Source: Promethearchaeota archaeon (lineage in GTDB: Archaea; Asgardarchaeota; Lokiarchaeia; Sigynarchaeales; SOKP01). From it: 22,768 bases of DNA. Location of the stretch: assembly GCA_030605085.1 (NCBI GenBank), contig JAUWBH010000096.1, forward strand, positions 1-22,768. The letters are read 5' to 3'. Positions 7,806 through 15,799 of this stretch are shown piece after piece; within the stretch, counting starts at the first letter, position 1; the number at the start of each line of letters is the position of its first letter. The notes under the pieces are model-generated. The model ran no database searches, was not told the origin of the DNA, and saw only the letters and a program-made list of their open reading frames with translations. Both the position numbers and the translations under genes were made by a program.

Positions 7806-9044
7806 TTGAGTTTAGGATTAAGATTGGAATTTTACCCTGAAATTAAAGAGGAAGATTTAAGCGTATTTAAAAAAGCTATTAATGAAAATAAAGTTAAATG
7901 GGATTCTCCTTTTTTTATTGATACAAAATCTTATTTAGACCTTGAGAAAATAAGTGAAATTTCTAAACAATTTTTAATTGAAAATGTGAGAAATATTATT
8001 GTATTGGGAACAGGAGGGTCAATTCAAACTTTTTTAGCATTAAAGCATTTATCGAAAAAGAAGGTTTTTCCTGTTACAAGTTCCAGGGCAATAGAGTTAA
8101 AAGGGTGTTTGGATAAGACTAGCCCGGAAGATTCTGTGGTAATTCCGATATCAAGAGGTGGTGAGACATTAGATGTAAACTCTACAATCGAGATTTTTGC
8201 AAAGAAAGGCTATAAATTTTTGGGACTTTCATCTAAGGGGCCTATGAATGAGATGTTAAAAAAAATAAATTGTCCAATTTTAGACATTCCAGATCTTTCT
8301 GGTCGTTTTGCAGGTTCTATTTCTAATGTCGGAATCGTTCCGGTCTATCTTTCAGGAATAAAAGTTGAAGACTTTTTAAGGGGATTAGATGAAGGATATA
8401 AAATATACAATTATTCTAATACCAATGATGCGTTGCTTTTTTCGAGCTTCCTTTATAAATTATATAAGAGAGGATATAAAATAGTTTTTTCAATGCCTTA
8501 TTCAAAGAATCTTGAAGGATCCGTTGGATTGTGGGTTCAGGAAATATCAGAGAGTACGGGTAAAGGCGGAAATGGATTGATGGGGGCTTCCCATTCTGCG
8601 CCCTTATGTCAACATTCTGTACTTGAATATCTTTTAGGGGGAACTAGAGGTGCCGTAATCCCTATATTGTGGACAATTAATAGCGAGTCTTTGGATTTAC
8701 AATTAGAATCTTCTATTGATCACATAAATGGTCAAACCGCCCAAACAATAGTAAATTACCAGGCGGACGCTACATTTCAAGCTCTAATTGAGCAAGGGGT
8801 ACCATCTGCGAAAGTTTCAATACCAGCTCCAGATGAAATTAATATAGGCCATTTAGTTGCATTTATTCAATCTACGGTTTATTATTTATGCTTACTATTA
8901 GAAGTTAATTGGACTAATAATCCAAAAGTTGTTATTGGAAAAAGAATTTGCAATGAAGCTTTAAAAAATAGATTATCCCCTGAAGAAAGAGAAAATAAGA
9001 GAGAAAGCATCGCAATGGAAAAATTCAGAAATTTTTGGGCTTAA
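7806..9044 (+). CDS. pgi: glucose-6-phosphate isomerase
   Basis: Interconverts glucose-6-phosphate and fructose-6-phosphate in cytosolic sugar metabolism. At 412 residues it matches the short archaeal/bacterial type (PGI superfamily, two SIS subdomains). Seen: the first sugar-phosphate loop IIVLGTGGSIQTFLALKHL (about residue 64), ISRGGETLDVN, the PGI-type signature DLSGRFAGSISNVGIVP, then QEISESTGKGGNG and QHSVLEYLLGG near the catalytic region, and a C-terminal segment with NEALKNRLSPEERE. The start is TTG 7806: an in-frame stop (7803-7805) lies directly before it and no ATG fits the N-terminus. A GGTG at 7794-7797 could act as a ribosome-binding site. A 5-codon ORF (ATG 7792, stop 7807-7809) overlaps the start. 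It converges on the aspartate kinase gene. Confidence 0.92.
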   Translation: MSLGLRLEFYPEIKEEDLSVFKKAINENKVKWDSPFFIDTKSYLDLEKISEISKQFLIENVRNIIVLGTGGSIQTFLALKHLSKKKVFPVTSSRAIELKGCLDKTSPEDSVVIPISRGGETLDVNSTIEIFAKKGYKFLGLSSKGPMNEMLKKINCPILDIPDLSGRFAGSISNVGIVPVYLSGIKVEDFLRGLDEGYKIYNYSNTNDALLFSSFLYKLYKRGYKIVFSMPYSKNLEGSVGLWVQEISESTGKGGNGLMGASHSAPLCQHSVLEYLLGGTRGAVIPILWTINSESLDLQLESSIDHINGQTAQTIVNYQADATFQALIEQGVPSAKVSIPAPDEINIGHLVAFIQSTVYYLCLLLEVNWTNNPKVVIGKRICNEALKNRLSPEERENKRESIAMEKFRNFWA

Positions 9045-9125
9045 AAATGAATTTCGAATTAAATAAACAAGAATCAGAAAGAAAAGAATTAGCAAAAGAA
9101 TAATTTAAAAATTTTTTTAATTAAT

Positions 9126-10568
9126 TTAATTATTACCTATAAAAGCATCGTATAAGACATTTACAGCTTTTTTACAATCCTTTCTTTCAATAATAAAAGT
9201 GATATTCAACTCAGATGAGCCTTGCGCTATAGCTCGAACATTTATGTCATTATTGCCCATGGTTGTAAAAATTTTTCCGGCAACACCGGGAGTGTGTAGC
9301 ATTTCAGCTCCAATTACAGCAATTAAAGAAATATCTCGATCAATTTTTATACTAAACCACTGTTTTCCAAATAATTCAGAATTTCGAAGTAGAAAGCTTA
9401 CTTTCATTGAGTCTTCTAAATCTATTCCAAAAGTTATGTTATTTTCTGAAGAACTCTGTGAAATGAATGTTATATTAATATTATTATCTCCTAATAGTGA
9501 AAATAATTTAGAAGCAGTTCCTGGTAATGATATCATCGTACCACTCTCAATCGTTACCATCGATAACCTTTCAATAGAAGCTATCGCTTTAATCATTTTT
9601 TCACCCTTCACGACTTCTTTCGTGATTGTAGTATATTCTTTTGATTCTGGATCTGCAAATTCTCTAATTTCAGAAGTTATATTTCTCTTTTCATTAACAT
9701 CAAGACATAATGGATGCAAAACTTTAGAGCCGAAAAATGCAAGTTCTTTTGCTTCGATGTAAGATATTTGTTTTAAAAGTTTTGTTTTTTCGGAGATTCG
9801 TGGATCCGCGTTTAAAAATCCTTTTACATCTTTCCAAAAAATGAGTTTGCAATCATATTCTGGTTGTAAGCAATAAGCTAATATTGCTGCTGTTAAATCA
9901 GTTCCACCTCTTCCGAGGGTTGTAATTTTTTTATCTTTTGTAGAGCCGTAAAATCCAGTAACGCATATTAAATCAATTTTTTTCGATTCTAATATTGGAA
10001 TTATTGTATTGGCAATTATTTCTTCAGTATCATCTAATAACGGAAGTGCTCTTCCAAAATGGTCGTCAGTAATAATGATTTCATCGGAAGATATGAATTG
10101 AGATTTAAACTCAGTATTTATCGAATTTATATACTGTGAAACGATAAAAATACTCAATTTTTCTCCGTAGGACATAATCAAATCTAATATATCTTCACTT
10201 GGTCTAAGTAATCGGATAATGTGTCCTAATTGAGTCAGGTCTTCAATGTTTTCTTCTAAAAAATCCAATGTATTTCTATATTCAGCTTTATTCTCGTCAA
10301 TAATCTCGTCAATAAGATTTTTGTGGATGTTGTATATATTTTCAATGATAACATCGCATTCCACTGCTTCTTCACACGATTTACTATAAAAGACTATAAG
10401 CTTGTCGGTAATTCCTTTTAAAGCGGATGTTACTACTATTACATTCGAATTCATGATATATTTCTTGATGATGTTAAATGTTTGTTTAAAGGATTCGGTA
10501 TCTTGCAAGCAAGAACCACCAAATTTCATAACAACAAGCTTTTTCTTCCCATTTGTCAACTTAAGCAT
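9126..10568 (-). CDS. lysC: aspartate kinase
   Basis: Phosphorylates aspartate in the first step towards lysine, threonine and methionine. Amino-acid kinase domain: VVMKFGGSCL at the start, then VTSALKGITDKL, GEKLSIFIVSQYI, GFYGSTKDKKITTLGRGGTD (the usual GRGGSD has Thr here), DVKGFLNADPRI and LAFFGSKVLHPL. Two ACT domains follow, beginning near MVTIESGTMISLPGTASKLF and LIAVIGAEMLHTPGVAGKIF, as in allosterically regulated enzymes. There is no fused homoserine dehydrogenase. ATG 10568 places the kinase motif about 15 residues in, as in the family. An upstream in-frame TTG at 10613 would add 15 residues and lies at leaderless distance from the TATA-like box, so it cannot be excluded. The symbol lysC is used generically. 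It stands alone, without neighbouring lysine or threonine genes. Confidence 0.93.
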   Translation of the reverse strand: MLKLTNGKKKLVVMKFGGSCLQDTESFKQTFNIIKKYIMNSNVIVVTSALKGITDKLIVFYSKSCEEAVECDVIIENIYNIHKNLIDEIIDENKAEYRNTLDFLEENIEDLTQLGHIIRLLRPSEDILDLIMSYGEKLSIFIVSQYINSINTEFKSQFISSDEIIITDDHFGRALPLLDDTEEIIANTIIPILESKKIDLICVTGFYGSTKDKKITTLGRGGTDLTAAILAYCLQPEYDCKLIFWKDVKGFLNADPRISEKTKLLKQISYIEAKELAFFGSKVLHPLCLDVNEKRNITSEIREFADPESKEYTTITKEVVKGEKMIKAIASIERLSMVTIESGTMISLPGTASKLFSLLGDNNINITFISQSSSENNITFGIDLEDSMKVSFLLRNSELFGKQWFSIKIDRDISLIAVIGAEMLHTPGVAGKIFTTMGNNDINVRAIAQGSSELNITFIIERKDCKKAVNVLYDAFIGNN

Positions 10569-10640
10569 CAACGTAGCTATTAAAAATCTTCGATAATAAG
10601 TAAAATGATACAAAATTAATAGATTTAATTATTTATAATC

Positions 10641-10648
10641 TTTATATA
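10641..10648 (-). promoter_or_regulatory. TATA-like box for aspartate kinase
   Basis: CCTATATAAAG on the minus strand matches the archaeal TATA consensus well. It implies transcription starting near 10620, just ahead of TTG 10613 and about 50 nt ahead of ATG 10568. Confidence 0.5.
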
Positions 10649-10800
10649 GGTTTTTATAAAAAATCCAGCAATTTTAAATTTTAAAATTTTCTAATTCTAA
10701 TTATTCATTTTTACATGTACTCTTTTGATACGAATTTTTGGATTAATAGAATCTAAGTGGAAGTCAATAATTTGAAAAAAATTATTACGATGTGGAATTA

Positions 10801-11577
10801 ATGAATCTGAAAATCATTCAATGGTTAGAGGATAATAAGAATAAAGTTGACTGGGTCGATTTATCAGATCGGTGGGATAAAATGCAATTATTACATAATC
10901 CTTATAGAAATGATCAAATCGAAACAATTTGTTACCTTTCTGGCGTTCAATCTCTAAAAAATCCGAAAATATTGGATTTATGCTGTGGACCTGGAACTTT
11001 ATCAAAACATTTCTTATCAATGAAACCTAACATTGAAATTATCGCTGTTGATATTGACCCATTTCTTATGGCGATTTTTAAGAATTCTTATCCTCAAGAT
11101 AGAATTAAAACTGAGTTATACGATATACGAAAAGACGAATTTTTTGATAAGTACCAGAATCATTTTGACGCTGTTGTGAGTCTTACAGCATTACATTGGT
11201 TATCTCAAGAGAATCAGAAATTATTATATAAAAGAGTTTATTCGATCTTGAAACCTGGAGGGATTTTTCTTAATGGAGACCCTTTTTTACCGACCAACAA
11301 AACCATTCAAGACCGTCTTGCAGCCCTCCAAAAATTCAAGGCGAATAATATCGAAGGAGAGACTTGGCACCAGTATTGGGATATGATATATTCAAAATAT
11401 CATATAAAAGAATATATTGACGAGATTAATTCAAAATTCCTTCATCGGGAAGGCTCTGAAGAGCATGGTTATCCCGTAGATTTTTACATATCAACCCTAA
11501 AAGAGGTGGGTTTTAATTCTGCAAATGTTTATTGGCAGGGCGGATTGCGAATAGTATATGGTGGGATGAAATTTTAG
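10801..11577 (+). CDS. class I SAM-dependent methyltransferase
   Basis: A 258-residue Rossmann-fold methyltransferase; the substrate is unknown. Motif I is ILDLCCGPGTLSKHF, followed by the acidic post-I motif IIAVDIDPF, motif IV-like FDAVVSLTALHWLS and motif VI-like ILKPGGIFLNGDPF. The LTALHWL segment recalls trans-aconitate methyltransferase-like enzymes, but that does not fix the substrate. ATG 10801 is preferred (GGA about 7 nt upstream) over in-frame GTG 10792. It diverges from the aspartate kinase gene. Its last 38 codons and about 100 bp downstream are repeated at 15162-15372, on the other side of the STAND gene, so the gene looks like the target site of an insertion that left this copy intact. 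Confidence 0.87.
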   Translation: MNLKIIQWLEDNKNKVDWVDLSDRWDKMQLLHNPYRNDQIETICYLSGVQSLKNPKILDLCCGPGTLSKHFLSMKPNIEIIAVDIDPFLMAIFKNSYPQDRIKTELYDIRKDEFFDKYQNHFDAVVSLTALHWLSQENQKLLYKRVYSILKPGGIFLNGDPFLPTNKTIQDRLAALQKFKANNIEGETWHQYWDMIYSKYHIKEYIDEINSKFLHREGSEEHGYPVDFYISTLKEVGFNSANVYWQGGLRIVYGGMKF

Positions 11578-11675
11578 AATGTTATGAGTTTAAAAAGTTT
11601 AAATATGAGGTGTAGGACTTAGTTTTTTACCGTTATATGACAATTTCACACTACAATAATGGCAATAGTTATCTT
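11465..11675 (+). repeat. 211-bp direct repeat, left copy (methyltransferase 3' end)
   Basis: Aligns without a gap to 15162-15372 at a constant offset of 3697 bp. By eye I count about 11 mismatches in 211, mostly transitions (about 95% identity). This copy covers the last 37 or so codons of the intact methyltransferase gene, its stop codon and about 98 bp after it. Similarity ends sharply at 11676. Together with the right copy it brackets the DUF4062-STAND-TPR gene. Confidence 0.95.
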
Positions 11676-11742
11676 CATTTTCTTGGATTGCCAGCCCTTC
11701 AAAATATATTAATAAAAAAACACTTTAATCTACTAAATAAAT

Positions 11743-14700
11743 CTAAATTTTTCCTGTAGTTTTATAAATTTTCTGAAGATAGTATCTAATAGTCATTAAG
11801 TTTTGCGAATATCTACCCGGATTGTCATGGTTTAAAACTGAAAATATTACAATTGCTTTACCATATGCATCTTCGGCTTCACTATATCTTCTTAAGTCGA
11901 AATATAATCTTCCCATATTATTTCTCAAGATTCCTAGAGTTTCTAAATATTTACCCGGATTTTTTTCGACAAATAACTTAAGGGTTTTTAAACTTTTTAA
12001 ATACATTGCCTCAGATTCTTTGAAACTTTTCAAAATTCGATAAGTTGAGCCCAAATTGATTTGAATTTCAGCGATTTCAAAATCATATAATTCTTGATTA
12101 AATTTTTTCAGTTTTCTATAATTTTGTAATGAATCTGAATAAAATTTTTGTGCTTTTTTAATTGAATTTTTAGTATAAGAAATTAACCCTAGGTTAGATT
12201 CAACTTCTGCAACTTTAGCCAAAAATGACTTTTTGTTTATTTTTGCCAATTTTTTATAATACTTTAGAGACTTAAAATATTGCGTTTCAGTTTTGTTTAC
12301 ATTTCCTATTTTTTTATAAAATCGTGCCATATTATAATGTATTGCTGCGAGATCTTCTAAATACACCATTGGATTATCTTTTACTAAGTTTTTAAAGATT
12401 TTTAGTGATTCTAAATACGATAATTCTGCTTCTTTATTATGACCCAAATTCTTCTTAACATTTCCTATATTCATTAAAGTCGTTCCTAGATCTGATAAAA
12501 ATGCATCAGGATTATAACTTGCTAATTCTTTATAAGTTTTTAAAGCATTTTCAAAAAATGATTGTGCTTTTTCATAAAAATTGTTTGAAGCATACAAAGC
12601 TCCTAACCTATTATGAGTAGAAGCAAATTGAGGTAAATATTCTTTATGGTTCTTATCATTTATAGATTTTAAAAGATTTAATGAATCTTGATAATACTTT
12701 TGTGCTTTTTCAAAATTATTCATTTCCCAATAATTTGCACCGATGCTATTTTGTATGTGGATTAAATTAAATAAATTATTTGTATTTGGATTTTTTTCTA
12801 CTAAATCTTTAAATATTTTATAACTTTCAAAAAAAAGTTTTTCTGCTTCATTATACTTCATTGTACTTTGGTAAAGGATTGCTAGATTACTTTTCGTTTT
12901 AGCAAAACCTATTAAGTGTTCCATTGGATTTTTTTTAGCAAGCTTTTTTAAAACATCCAAAGCTTTTAAATAATAAATTTCAGCATCACTTAATCTCATT
13001 AAATTACTATACAATATCCCAAGATTACTATAGCTTCTTTCAAGGTTTATTAAAAATAGGTCAGAAAACTCTGATAATTCTTCGTCTGCTTCAATGGCTT
13101 CTAAAAAACAAACTTCAGCTTCCTTATATTTATCTATACTTTTGTAAATTAGACCTAAGGTTCCTAAAATTTGGGATTTATCATTTAATCTTAAATTTTC
13201 CCTTAAAATTTCACCAATTTGTATTAATCTCCAAAAACCATAATCAGTTGGACTGGCATTATCGTAACTATCTAAATATTTAGAAAGATCAATATTTTCA
13301 ATATTTCCTTTTATTTGATGATAAAATAATTCAATATTATCGTTAACATTTGTTCCATATTTTTCCTTTTTATATGTATAATATTCTATAGCTCTCTCAT
13401 GGCTTAAAGAGTTTTTGTCGTCGACTAAAATATTTTGAATATGGAAGAATGAAAATTCATAAAATTGTTTTCCTACATCTGTTCTATCTTTTACTTTCAA
13501 CATTCCTGAATCAATTAATTGATTAAAAAGAGTTACGAAATTTTTGCCCTTATAAACTTGCTTAAGTATTGATCTATCTATGTTTTTATCTAAATCTGAA
13601 TTGATTACTGCAAGATCTTTTAATAAAGTTAATGCCTCCTTATTACTTTTAAAGATTTCTTCGATCAATCTACTTAAATAATCAAGAATATCATCAGGGT
13701 TCAAGAAATCTATACTGTCTTTAAAAGATTGCAGTTCTGTGAAATCAATTTTATCACAATTAAATACTAATAATGCTGTGGATACGGGATGTCCCTCAGA
13801 AAAATTCTTTATGGTTTGTCTCATGGAATCTGTTAGTTTAATCTGGAATTTATTTGAATAGATATTAATTAAAGAATCCAAATCTTTCTTTGGGATTCCT
13901 GATAAAACAATTCTTTGTAATTGAGGTATATTTAAGTCTTTTCTCGAAGATATAATTATATTATTTGTGTGTTTTGCTAATTCAATTATTTCTTCAGAAG
14001 CAAAATGAAAATCATCTATAAAATAAATAATTTTATTATTTTCTATCACTTTAGAAGCTACTTTTAATTTTTCTATATTAGATTTTTTTCTAATTTCATC
14101 AATATTGGGTATAAAATGTTGTAAGGATTCAACAACATCAGAAATTGTTATATTAATTCCAGAAATATCATCATAAATAAATTCCTTACATTTTTTCTTA
14201 AATATATTGTATCCAGAACCAGTATTATAAGACTGTCTTGGTCCAATTGCAATGATTTTTCTCCCTTTTAATTTGTTTATGAGTAAAGCTATTTGAATTA
14301 AGCTAGTTTTTCCAATCCCCCCAACTCCTATTAATTCCACTTTATCCTCCATTTTTTCTAATAGGTCAAAAAGTTCATCATGTCTGTCACAAAAATCAAT
14401 TAGACTAATTTTTTTTTCTTTATGCCACTTCCCAATATTTTTTGCTAAATGATTTCTAATTAAATCAACTACTTTTGTTTGATTTATAACATGAATTTCG
14501 TAAAAGCTTTCATTACTGAAATCTTTTGAGAATTCCAATAAATATTCTAATTTATCCATATAATGATTTATCACATCATCGTCCATCCCATAAAACGCTT
14601 CTTCGTTTTTAAAATTTGTTACATTCATCTGTAAGACTTTATTATTAGATAAAAATTCAAGAGCTTTCCAGTTGAAATCAATAACATAAGTCATATGAGG

Positions 14701-15015
14701 TTTTTTATAAGCCAGTGCTACTTTGAATTCACAGTGGGTATATGAGATTTTTCGTCCATCTTTCATAGGACAATCTTCTACTCTACAATCTGGAATTATA
14801 CATTTATCAATTAGGCTGCCATAATGAGGAGATATAAGAAAAATTACAATATCACATTCCATTAATTTATTAACACTCATTAATTGAGATAATGTTCCAT
14901 CTGGAGCAAACTTCTCCATACCAACGCTCTTTAATACATTATCTAACTCCGTTAATAACGATCCTCTTATAGATCTTAAATCTCTAGATGTAGAACTTAT
15001 AAATACTTTAAGCAT
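11743..15015 (-). CDS. DUF4062-STAND NTPase-TPR protein (candidate immune or signalling sensor)
   Basis: A 1090-residue multidomain protein. Residues 1 to about 150 are a DUF4062 domain, starting LKVFISSTSRDLRSIR, with CDIVIFLISPHYGS and a Cys-rich loop containing DCRVEDCPM and YTHCEFKVA. Residues about 205-540 are a STAND-type P-loop NTPase: Walker A GVGGIGKTS (230-238), Walker B IIYFIDDFHF (329-338), sensor-like NIIISSR (352-358) and EGHP (407-410), then a winged-helix-like part. Residues about 615-1090 are about ten TPR units repeating every 46 residues. No transmembrane segment or signal peptide is seen. By family knowledge, STAND proteins with such repeats oligomerise on ligand sensing and activate an N-terminal effector; DUF4062 would be the effector or signalling part here, which is inference. 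TATA-like sequence 22 bp upstream. It is the only gene between the two 211-bp repeats. Confidence 0.88.
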   Translation of the reverse strand: MLKVFISSTSRDLRSIRGSLLTELDNVLKSVGMEKFAPDGTLSQLMSVNKLMECDIVIFLISPHYGSLIDKCIIPDCRVEDCPMKDGRKISYTHCEFKVALAYKKPHMTYVIDFNWKALEFLSNNKVLQMNVTNFKNEEAFYGMDDDVINHYMDKLEYLLEFSKDFSNESFYEIHVINQTKVVDLIRNHLAKNIGKWHKEKKISLIDFCDRHDELFDLLEKMEDKVELIGVGGIGKTSLIQIALLINKLKGRKIIAIGPRQSYNTGSGYNIFKKKCKEFIYDDISGINITISDVVESLQHFIPNIDEIRKKSNIEKLKVASKVIENNKIIYFIDDFHFASEEIIELAKHTNNIIISSRKDLNIPQLQRIVLSGIPKKDLDSLINIYSNKFQIKLTDSMRQTIKNFSEGHPVSTALLVFNCDKIDFTELQSFKDSIDFLNPDDILDYLSRLIEEIFKSNKEALTLLKDLAVINSDLDKNIDRSILKQVYKGKNFVTLFNQLIDSGMLKVKDRTDVGKQFYEFSFFHIQNILVDDKNSLSHERAIEYYTYKKEKYGTNVNDNIELFYHQIKGNIENIDLSKYLDSYDNASPTDYGFWRLIQIGEILRENLRLNDKSQILGTLGLIYKSIDKYKEAEVCFLEAIEADEELSEFSDLFLINLERSYSNLGILYSNLMRLSDAEIYYLKALDVLKKLAKKNPMEHLIGFAKTKSNLAILYQSTMKYNEAEKLFFESYKIFKDLVEKNPNTNNLFNLIHIQNSIGANYWEMNNFEKAQKYYQDSLNLLKSINDKNHKEYLPQFASTHNRLGALYASNNFYEKAQSFFENALKTYKELASYNPDAFLSDLGTTLMNIGNVKKNLGHNKEAELSYLESLKIFKNLVKDNPMVYLEDLAAIHYNMARFYKKIGNVNKTETQYFKSLKYYKKLAKINKKSFLAKVAEVESNLGLISYTKNSIKKAQKFYSDSLQNYRKLKKFNQELYDFEIAEIQINLGSTYRILKSFKESEAMYLKSLKTLKLFVEKNPGKYLETLGILRNNMGRLYFDLRRYSEAEDAYGKAIVIFSVLNHDNPGRYSQNLMTIRYYLQKIYKTTGKI

Positions 15016-15029
15016 TTCAATACAACTGT

Positions 15030-15044
15030 CTTATAAATTTATAG
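15030..15044 (-). promoter_or_regulatory. TATA-like box for the STAND gene
   Basis: CTATAAATTTATAAG on the minus strand is centred about 22 bp upstream of ATG 15015, fitting a leaderless transcript. The gene therefore carries its own promoter inside the repeat-bracketed segment. Confidence 0.5.
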
Positions 15045-15160
15045 TATCTTCCTTTGGAGATTCGATTACGATTCCTTGTCTAAGATTATTCATACATCTT
15101 TAAAAAAATTATTTAAATACTAAAAGAATATAAATTAATTGGAAATCTTGAAATGTAGTA

Positions 15161-15274
15161 GATGGTTATCCCGTAGATTTTTACGTATCAACCCTAAAAG
15201 AGGTGGGTTTTAATTCTGCAAATGTTTATTGGCAAGGCAGATTGCGAATAGTATATGGTGGGATGAAATTTTAG
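15161..15274 (+). pseudogene. 3' fragment of the SAM methyltransferase gene
   Basis: The last 37 codons of the methyltransferase gene are duplicated here, still without an internal stop, ending at the TAG 15272-15274. The frame reads GYPVDFYVSTLKEVGFNS and on to VYGGMKF. Compared with the intact gene it has I-to-V and G-to-R changes. Nothing upstream of 15161 resembles the rest of the methyltransferase, so this piece cannot encode an enzyme. Confidence 0.9.
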
Positions 15275-15372
15275 AATGTTATGAGTTTAAAAAGTTTAAA
15301 TATAAGGTGTAGGATTTAGTTTTTTACTGATATATGGCAATTTCACTCCACAATAATGGCAATAGTTGTCTT
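15162..15372 (+). repeat. 211-bp direct repeat, right copy
   Basis: Gap-free counterpart of 11465-11675 with about 11 substitutions. It includes the methyltransferase 3' fragment and its downstream flank. Similarity begins abruptly after AGTAG at 15157-15161 and ends at 15372/15373. It lies 146 bp upstream of the STAND gene start. Confidence 0.95.
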
Positions 15373-15401
15373 TAAGCGACAAGACATGGAATATCGATTT
15401 T

Positions 15402-15527
15402 ATGCTACTTTATGAAATGTCTCATCCTTTAGAGTTACCATATCAAATTAATATTTTTTATGATGGATCAATCACCTTTTTTTCTTTTCTTTCATTGAAA
15501 TTATTATTAGATTATATTCTATTTTAA
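15402..15527 (+). other. possible 41-codon gene remnant beside the right repeat
   Basis: The open frame ATG 15402 to TAA 15527 reads MLLYEMSHPLELPYQINIFY and continues in a hydrophobic tail. The frame stays open back to a TTG at 15366, inside the repeat. Composition is protein-like but no family is recognised. It could be what once followed the methyltransferase gene, or a broken part of the inserted segment. Confidence 0.2.
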
Positions 15528-15670
15528 ACGAGAGAGAGAAGCAATTTTTTTGATTTTTACAGAATTTTTTATTTTACTACTTTTTTATTTTTTTAAATCA
15601 TCAAACTATCATCTTACAAGGATCACCAGCCCTCTACTCTAAGAACATAAAAAAGTTTATGGGTGGGTGA

Positions 15671-15697
15671 CCGACTTTGTCGGGTGAGAGTTTTTTT
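15671..15697 (+). terminator. GC-rich hairpin followed by a T-run
   Basis: CCGAC (15671-15675), loop TTT, GTCGG (15679-15683), then GTGAGAG and seven T (15691-15697). It is preceded by G-rich GGGTGGGTGA. This is terminator-like, or the end of an unannotated RNA, and is notably GC-rich in an AT-rich setting. No complete gene on the plus strand precedes it. Confidence 0.35.
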
Positions 15698-15799
15698 AGA
15701 TTTTTATAAAATTTTAACTAAATGTTGAAACAATATATAATTAATAATTAAAAAAAAAATAAATATAATTCATTCTTTTTTAAAAGAAAGGCGATTATA

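Larger units (their letters stand above)
15373..15799. other. gene-poor stretch between repeat and radical-SAM gene
   Basis: About 430 bp without a convincing intact gene. It contains a short plus-strand open frame (15402-15527) that looks coding-like, several T-rich tracts (about 15470-15500 and 15540-15595), a GC-rich hairpin followed by seven T at 15671-15697, and an AT-rich promoter-like stretch with AAAGGCG about 8 nt ahead of the radical-SAM ATG at 15800. No tRNA cloverleaf is seen. Confidence 0.5.

Noticed and set aside
9047..9103. 18-codon ORF just after pgi (starts MNFELNKQES)
   Set aside because: Very short, lysine/glutamate-rich by base composition, with no promoter or family support; probably chance in AT-rich DNA.
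11750..13160. Regularly spaced similar segments that could suggest a repeat array or CRISPR
   Set aside because: The 138-bp spacing is the coding of the 46-residue TPR units; the DNA units are not identical and lie inside an open frame.
15016..15161. Search for an integrase, transposase or terminal inverted repeats at the edges of the repeat-bracketed segment
   Set aside because: None seen in 11676-11742 or 15016-15161; the insertion model therefore rests only on the direct repeats.
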